From Chlorobiota bacterium (lineage in GTDB: Bacteria; Bacteroidota; Ignavibacteria; Kapaibacteriales; NICIL-2): 9,391 nt of DNA. This document shows, piece by piece, positions 5,594 to 9,391 of the stretch. The stretch's first letter is position 1. Each line of letters starts with the position of its first letter. The notes under the pieces were generated by a model, which did not search any database, had not been told where the DNA came from, and worked only from the letters and a program-made list of their open reading frames with translations. The position numbers were made by a program, and so were the translations under genes. Where the stretch lies: contig RFIK01000185.1 in the NCBI GenBank assembly GCA_003695605.1, forward strand, positions 1-9,391, given 5' to 3'.

Positions 5594-6583
5594 ATGGATT
5601 ACTCAACCGCTGGTGTCAACATCGCTGCGGGGGATGAGCTGGTCGCCCGTATTAGGCCGCTTGTCCGCTCGACGTTCGACCGGCGTGTGCTTACCGACGT
5701 TGGGCACTTCGGTGCACTCTACGACGCACGCTTCGATGAACTGCGCCATCCAGTGCTTGTCAGCAGCACCGATGGGGTCGGGACCAAACTCAAGGTTGCC
5801 ATTGCGATGAATGTTCATTCGACGATTGGGCGAGACCTGGTCAATCACTGCGTCAACGACATCCTCGCATGTGGGGCGCGACCGCTGTTCTTTCTGGACT
5901 ATTTCGCCACGGGGAAACTCGACGTCTCGATTGCTGAGCAGGTAATTGCAGGTCTTGTTGCCGCGTGCCGCGAGAATGGCTGTGCGCTTATCGGCGGCGA
6001 GACAGCAGAGCTGCCGAGCCTCTACGCCGAGGGTGAGTACGACCTTGCTGGAACGATCGTCGGCGTCGTCGAAAAGGATGATATCCTGGATGGGCGCAGC
6101 ATTGCTGCAGGGGATGTGCTCATCGGTCTTCGGTCGAGTGGTCTTCACACAAATGGCTATTCGCTTGCGCGCGCGGTTCTGCTGGAGCGCTACCAGCTCG
6201 ACGAGTTCATTCCAGAGTTGGATACAACGCTCGGTTCTGCGTTGCTGGAAATTCATCGCTCGTACCTTCGGAGCGTCCAACCACTGTTGGAGAAAAAGCT
6301 CGTCGTTGGCATTGCACACATCACCGGAGGCGGTATCGAGGGCAACGCGCGGCGCATTCTGCCGAAGGGGCTGGCACTCGATATTGCCTGGGGGGAATGG
6401 GATGTCCCGCCAATCTTCCGCTTGATCGAGCGTTGCGGGAATGTTAGCGAGGACGAAATGCGGCGGGTCTTCAATCTCGGTATCGGCATGGTCCTGGTTG
6501 TCCACCCAGAACATGCGCAGACGGTACTTGCCCTGACTGCAGACGAGCAGAGCTGCGTTATAGGGCGCGTCGTTGCGGAATGA
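5594..6583 (+). CDS. purM: Phosphoribosylformylglycinamidine cyclo-ligase (AIR synthetase)
   Basis: Catalyses ATP-dependent ring closure of formylglycinamidine ribonucleotide to aminoimidazole ribonucleotide in de novo purine synthesis; a cytoplasmic dimer. The 329-residue protein aligns with E. coli PurM (345) throughout: Y-S-T-A-G-V-N-I-A-A-G-D at the start, S-T-D-G-V-G-T-K-L-K, C-V-N-D-I-L, P-L-F-F-L-D-Y-F-A-T-G-K-L-D, the L-I-G-G-E-T-A-E-L-P signature, S-S-G-L-H-T-N-G-Y-S-L, I-A-H-I-T-G-G-G-I and F-N-L-G-I-G-M. No catalytic block is missing. The start at ATG 5594 fits the family N-terminus; in-frame TTG 5543 upstream would add 17 unrelated residues and overlap the promoter. There is no clear Shine-Dalgarno sequence, which is common in Bacteroidota. 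Other pur genes are not adjacent, so it stands alone here. The 3' end overlaps the convergent transporter gene by 26 bp. Confidence 0.96.
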   Translation: MDYSTAGVNIAAGDELVARIRPLVRSTFDRRVLTDVGHFGALYDARFDELRHPVLVSSTDGVGTKLKVAIAMNVHSTIGRDLVNHCVNDILACGARPLFFLDYFATGKLDVSIAEQVIAGLVAACRENGCALIGGETAELPSLYAEGEYDLAGTIVGVVEKDDILDGRSIAAGDVLIGLRSSGLHTNGYSLARAVLLERYQLDEFIPELDTTLGSALLEIHRSYLRSVQPLLEKKLVVGIAHITGGGIEGNARRILPKGLALDIAWGEWDVPPIFRLIERCGNVSEDEMRRVFNLGIGMVLVVHPEHAQTVLALTADEQSCVIGRVVAE

Positions 6584-7889
6584 TCGCCCGATTTGCGCTG
6601 CGCCGAGCCGAACGCAGCACCGCAAAGAGTAGTGCAATGGTGAGCACAAATCCTCCACTGAGGACCAATGCGCCGGTGCGTAGTGATCTGCTCAGCGCAA
6701 CAGCAACGCTGAAGGCACCCATCCCAAGCGTTGTCCCAAGTTTTTCTGCGATGTCGTAGAGGCTAAACAGCGAGGCGTGAAGTGGAAACGCTGCAATGAG
6801 CTTGGAAAACGTTGCGCGCATCTGCGACTGCAAGCCGCCGAGCACGAGTCCAATCACTGCTGAGAGCAAAGCAAAGTGCAACGGTGTCCGTACCCAGTAC
6901 GCTGCAGCACAGGCTGCGCCCCACACCGCAGCGATCGCAATGAGACCGCGCACATTTCCTACCCGCTCTGCTAAACGCGCACACAGCCACGATCCAAGTG
7001 CTGCGACAAACTGTACGAGCAAGATGATGCTCACCAGCAGCGATTCTGGAAGTGCCAACTCCTGCGCTCCGAACAAGCTCGCTAGTAGGATGACCGATTG
7101 CACGCCCATCGACGCTGCCAGGTAACTTGCCAGAAAGAGGCTAATCATCGGATAAGTCCGAAGGGTGCTCATTGCACGCCGAAGATTCCTCCATCCGCTT
7201 GCGATGGCACCCTTGAGCGTGCCAGGCTTCGATGCGCTGGATTCTGGGACGAGGCGCAGCATGATCTGCGCAAAGCCTCGCCACCATAATCCCACAGCGA
7301 CGAAGACCCACGGTGCAATGCGCAGGAAGGCAGCACTCCCGCCTTCTTCGATGCCAAAGATGCGAGGCTGCACTATGACTGCAAGCGCACCTGCAAGCAG
7401 TAGTGACGAGCCGAGGTAGCCGTAGATATAGCCCTGCGCACTAATGCGATCGTGCAGCGGCGATGGCGCAATCTCGGGCAGGAACGCGTTGTAGAAAACC
7501 AGCGATCCGTTGAAGCCGATGCTTGCAAGCATCGCGCATGCAAGCCCAACACCGAGATGCGAGCGATCGAAGAATGCAAGCCCAATGCAGCTGGCAGCAC
7601 CGAGTGTGCAGAAAAAGTGGAGGAACGTTTTTTTCCGTCCGCTCCAATCTGCGATGCCCGAGAGCACTGGCACTAGCAGCGCGTTGATCGCATACGATGC
7701 CGCAATTACGAGCGAATAGAGTGAGGCAGATTCCCAGCGCACGCCTGCGAATGTGACAAGCGGTGCTTGTGCACCATCTCGAGCAACGAGGTTGAAGTAC
7801 ACCGGAAACAGCGCAGTGGAAATGACCAGCGGATAGGCAGAGTTCGCCCAGTCGTACATACACCATGCGTGGATAATCCTGCGTTCCAT
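6558..7889 (-). CDS. UMF1-type major facilitator superfamily transporter
   Basis: A 443-residue integral membrane protein with about 12 hydrophobic segments, the length and layout of the UMF1 family (the bacterial relatives of yeast Atg22). The diagnostic N-terminus W-C-M-Y-D-W-A-N-S-A-Y is present at about 9-19, followed by L-F-P-V-Y-F. Further family marks are the loop D-W-S-G-R-K-K between segments 2 and 3, F-Y-N-A-F-L-P-E-I-A, R-I-S-A-Q-G-Y-I-Y-G-Y-L-G-S, and in the second half G-G-L-Q-S-Q-M-R-A-T-F followed by L-Y-D-I-A-E-K. Substrate is unknown; Atg22 exports amino acids from the vacuole, but transfer of that role is not justified. The C-terminal tail is basic. ATG 7889 has no obvious ribosome-binding site. 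It follows the anchor-domain/barrel gene by 11 bp in the same direction, so the two probably share a transcript. Confidence 0.9.
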   Translation of the reverse strand: MERRIIHAWCMYDWANSAYPLVISTALFPVYFNLVARDGAQAPLVTFAGVRWESASLYSLVIAASYAINALLVPVLSGIADWSGRKKTFLHFFCTLGAASCIGLAFFDRSHLGVGLACAMLASIGFNGSLVFYNAFLPEIAPSPLHDRISAQGYIYGYLGSSLLLAGALAVIVQPRIFGIEEGGSAAFLRIAPWVFVAVGLWWRGFAQIMLRLVPESSASKPGTLKGAIASGWRNLRRAMSTLRTYPMISLFLASYLAASMGVQSVILLASLFGAQELALPESLLVSIILLVQFVAALGSWLCARLAERVGNVRGLIAIAAVWGAACAAAYWVRTPLHFALLSAVIGLVLGGLQSQMRATFSKLIAAFPLHASLFSLYDIAEKLGTTLGMGAFSVAVALSRSLRTGALVLSGGFVLTIALLFAVLRSARRSANRAIIPQRRAL

Positions 7890-7900
7890 TGAAGCGCCAC

Positions 7901-9391
7901 TTAGCGGAAAACCCAGAACGCGCTAACAACGGGGAGCGCTATGAACCTTTCCCGCGAATTTGTGGGAAGAGCAAGCACGATACCGCCATCGAGCGCCAGT
8001 TGCTGCCCAAAGTACCGAACACTCGCTGCGATGGGAAGGGACGTCACTGTTCCAGCATGGAACATGTCGAGCGCTACTTTCCATTGTGGTGCGATCTGAA
8101 CGTCACCGCCGAGCGCAAGGATGGGGACGTCCGCTCGAAACTGGTCGTGGCTGGTACGGTGCTCTTTGAAGGCGTAGCCTATGCCGCCATTGAGCCGGAC
8201 ATTGCCAAGTTGGACTGTTGCAAGGAGAAACGGTGCTGCAAGAGTGATCTGCGTTGTGTCTGACTGTGTTTCGGCACGGGTGAATGCAACCGCACCACCG
8301 CTGGCAATGCTCCAGCGCTCGCTCAGCCGGTACGCCAGCCGGGCACCGATTCCGTAGGCATAGAAACGCCGCTCACCGAACCGGAGAGGAAGCAGACCGC
8401 CTGCAAAGAGCGCCAATCCATCGGTTGGTGCGTAGAAACCCATGAGACTAATGCCATCGTAGCTCCCGATGCCAGCTGTGCCTGCGTTGAACAGCTCCGC
8501 AGTGGGCAGTGCAAGCGTCCGAAACCGTGTAGGGTCCTGCATGTGCTGGGAAGGCGGGATGCCACGCCCATGAAGCTCGAGTGTCAGTGGTGTTGTTGGA
8601 TCAGCAAGGCGGGCGGTCGCATGGAAAACGCGGACGCTGTCTGGTTGAAAGACGACCTCCACGCTTGAGAGAGCACGGACTCTGATCCTGAATGCACTGC
8701 TATCACCACTCCATTCGATCGTGGTGTGGTCGGTCGTGCTCGGTGTATAGGGGATGCTCACGTCGTGCTGTGCACCTACCTCGACAGTGCCGAAGTCCAC
8801 AATTGTGTGGAGTGGAGTTGCGGCGATACCGTGACCCCAGATGACTTGGCGAACGTAGCCACTCGGCGAAACAAGGAGCAACTCTGCAGTGCGGCGCCCA
8901 CGCACTGATGGGCGGAAGAAAAGCTCTACGTCAAGAGTGCCGCCTGGCGGAATTGTCGTGGGGAAGACACCGCTGGCTATGCCGAAATCGCCTGCAGCTT
9001 CGCCTGCAAATTCAATGCGTTCGATCGTGAGCGGATCACGTGCAGAGCGGTTGTGGATATAGCCTTTCAACACGGTGTCTTTTCGAATCCCAACGGCTGC
9101 TTGTCCGAGGTCGGTAGGAGTGATTACTCCACTCGGTGGCTCGATGGTGATCGGCGTGGAAAGTTGCGCAGTCTGGCCCGAGGAGCTCCCAATGCGCTCC
9201 AAGTGAATGATCACTCGGCGAGGGGCATCAATCAGCGGCACCTTCCAGCGCCAGCGGAGGTTGCTTGCTGCGTCGGCGATTGTCTGCCAGGAGCGCCCGT
9301 CGTCGTAAGAAATCGTGATGCGGCAGCTATCATCCGGAGGAATACCGAGCCACGCAATAGGGACGTCGCTCCCGCTCCAGTAACGCTCACC
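7901..9391 (-). CDS. Large surface protein with choice-of-anchor/Ig-like domains and C-terminal beta-barrel-like domain, 5' partial
   Basis: The frame is open to the right edge, so the start lies outside; the GTG at 9241 is internal. Of 496 visible residues, about 1-65 resemble a BNR/sialidase-type beta repeat (S-Y-D-D-G-R-S-W followed by W-R-W-K-V-P). About 91-188 form a choice-of-anchor-D-like domain (H-N-R-S, D-F-G-I, I-P-P-G-G, F-R-P-S, ending G-H-G), and about 194-277 a second, shorter one (V-D-F-G-T-V-E-V-G ... V-V-F-Q-P ... H-G-R-G). From about 305 to the end, segments alternate small/polar with aromatic or aliphatic residues (G-I-G-A-R-L-A-Y-R-L, N-V-R-L-N-G-G-I-G-Y-A, I-A-A-S-V-R-Y-F), as in outer-membrane barrels of roughly 8-10 strands, ending F-W-V-F-R. 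No type IX sorting domain is seen at the end. A surface or adhesion role is likely but unproven; such anchor repeats are common in FCB-group proteins. Confidence 0.75.
   Translation of the reverse strand, partial: GERYWSGSDVPIAWLGIPPDDSCRITISYDDGRSWQTIADAASNLRWRWKVPLIDAPRRVIIHLERIGSSSGQTAQLSTPITIEPPSGVITPTDLGQAAVGIRKDTVLKGYIHNRSARDPLTIERIEFAGEAAGDFGIASGVFPTTIPPGGTLDVELFFRPSVRGRRTAELLLVSPSGYVRQVIWGHGIAATPLHTIVDFGTVEVGAQHDVSIPYTPSTTDHTTIEWSGDSSAFRIRVRALSSVEVVFQPDSVRVFHATARLADPTTPLTLELHGRGIPPSQHMQDPTRFRTLALPTAELFNAGTAGIGSYDGISLMGFYAPTDGLALFAGGLLPLRFGERRFYAYGIGARLAYRLSERWSIASGGAVAFTRAETQSDTTQITLAAPFLLATVQLGNVRLNGGIGYAFKEHRTSHDQFRADVPILALGGDVQIAPQWKVALDMFHAGTVTSLPIAASVRYFGQQLALDGGIVLALPTNSRERFIALPVVSAFWVFR

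Noticed and set aside
5603..6658. 351-codon open frame on the minus strand opposite purM
   Set aside because: It lies almost wholly antisense to an unmistakable purM, has no recognisable domain and is rich in Cys/Arg/Asn in no pattern. Long antisense frames are expected in GC-rich coding DNA.
7441..7929. 162-codon minus-strand frame in the transporter region
   Set aside because: Same strand but a different frame from the UMF1 transporter, whose family motifs run through this stretch; Arg/Cys-rich composition indicates a shadow.
9239..9241. GTG 9241 as the true start of the anchor/barrel protein
   Set aside because: The frame continues open to the window edge, and the additional 50 residues contain an S-Y-D-D-G-R-S-W motif fitting the protein, so this is an internal valine codon.
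1..9391. Defence system, CRISPR array, insertion sequence, tRNA or rRNA
   Set aside because: I looked on both strands for direct repeat arrays, transposase-like motifs, terminal inverted repeats and tRNA-like folds and found none; nearly all of the window is accounted for by metabolic and envelope genes.

Overview
The window is a gene-dense stretch (GC by eye in the mid-to-high 50s percent) from a Gram-negative bacterium. An arabinose-5-phosphate isomerase for Kdo/LPS and a probable outer-membrane beta-barrel point to an outer membrane. Two signals suggest the Bacteroidota/Chlorobiota (FCB) group, perhaps a Kapabacteria-like lineage. One is a perfect TAnnTTTG -7 box ahead of purM. The other is a large surface protein with choice-of-anchor-D / BNR-like Ig-type domains. 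This placement is inference; no rRNA or other marker is present.

Layout. Positions 1-99 hold the C-terminus of a HIT-family protein (histidine triad H-L-H-C-H). Its TGA overlaps the ATG of kdsD (96-1082) in an ATGA junction. Convergent to kdsD and 8 bp away ends a RodZ-like protein (2104-1091, minus strand): cytoplasmic helix-turn-helix, one membrane span, periplasmic DUF4115-type domain and a Pro/Gln/Arg-rich tail. A 117-bp divergent intergenic region (2105-2221) carries a perfect 16-bp palindrome, a possible -33/-7 promoter, and a short hairpin followed by six T. It feeds a tightly overlapping plus-strand operon: AtuA-family (DUF1446) protein (2222-3580), exported DUF2279-type protein (3570-4697, TTG start) and family-2 glycosyltransferase (4694-5506, GTG start). 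Both overlapping internal starts have GGAGG exactly 9 nt upstream.

purM (5594-6583), purine biosynthesis, follows after 87 bp with its own promoter-like sequence. Its 3' end overlaps by 26 bp the end of a convergent UMF1-type MFS transporter (7889-6558). Eleven bp upstream of that transporter, in the same direction, ends a large surface protein whose 5' part runs off the right edge (9391-7901). It joins Ig-like anchor domains to a C-terminal beta-barrel-like domain.

Taken together, kdsD, the RodZ-like protein, the glycosyltransferase, the DUF2279 protein and the barrel protein concern the cell envelope. No defence system, mobile element, CRISPR array, tRNA or rRNA is visible. The parts with least precedent are the AtuA-DUF2279-glycosyltransferase operon with its palindromic control region, and the anchor-domain/beta-barrel fusion.
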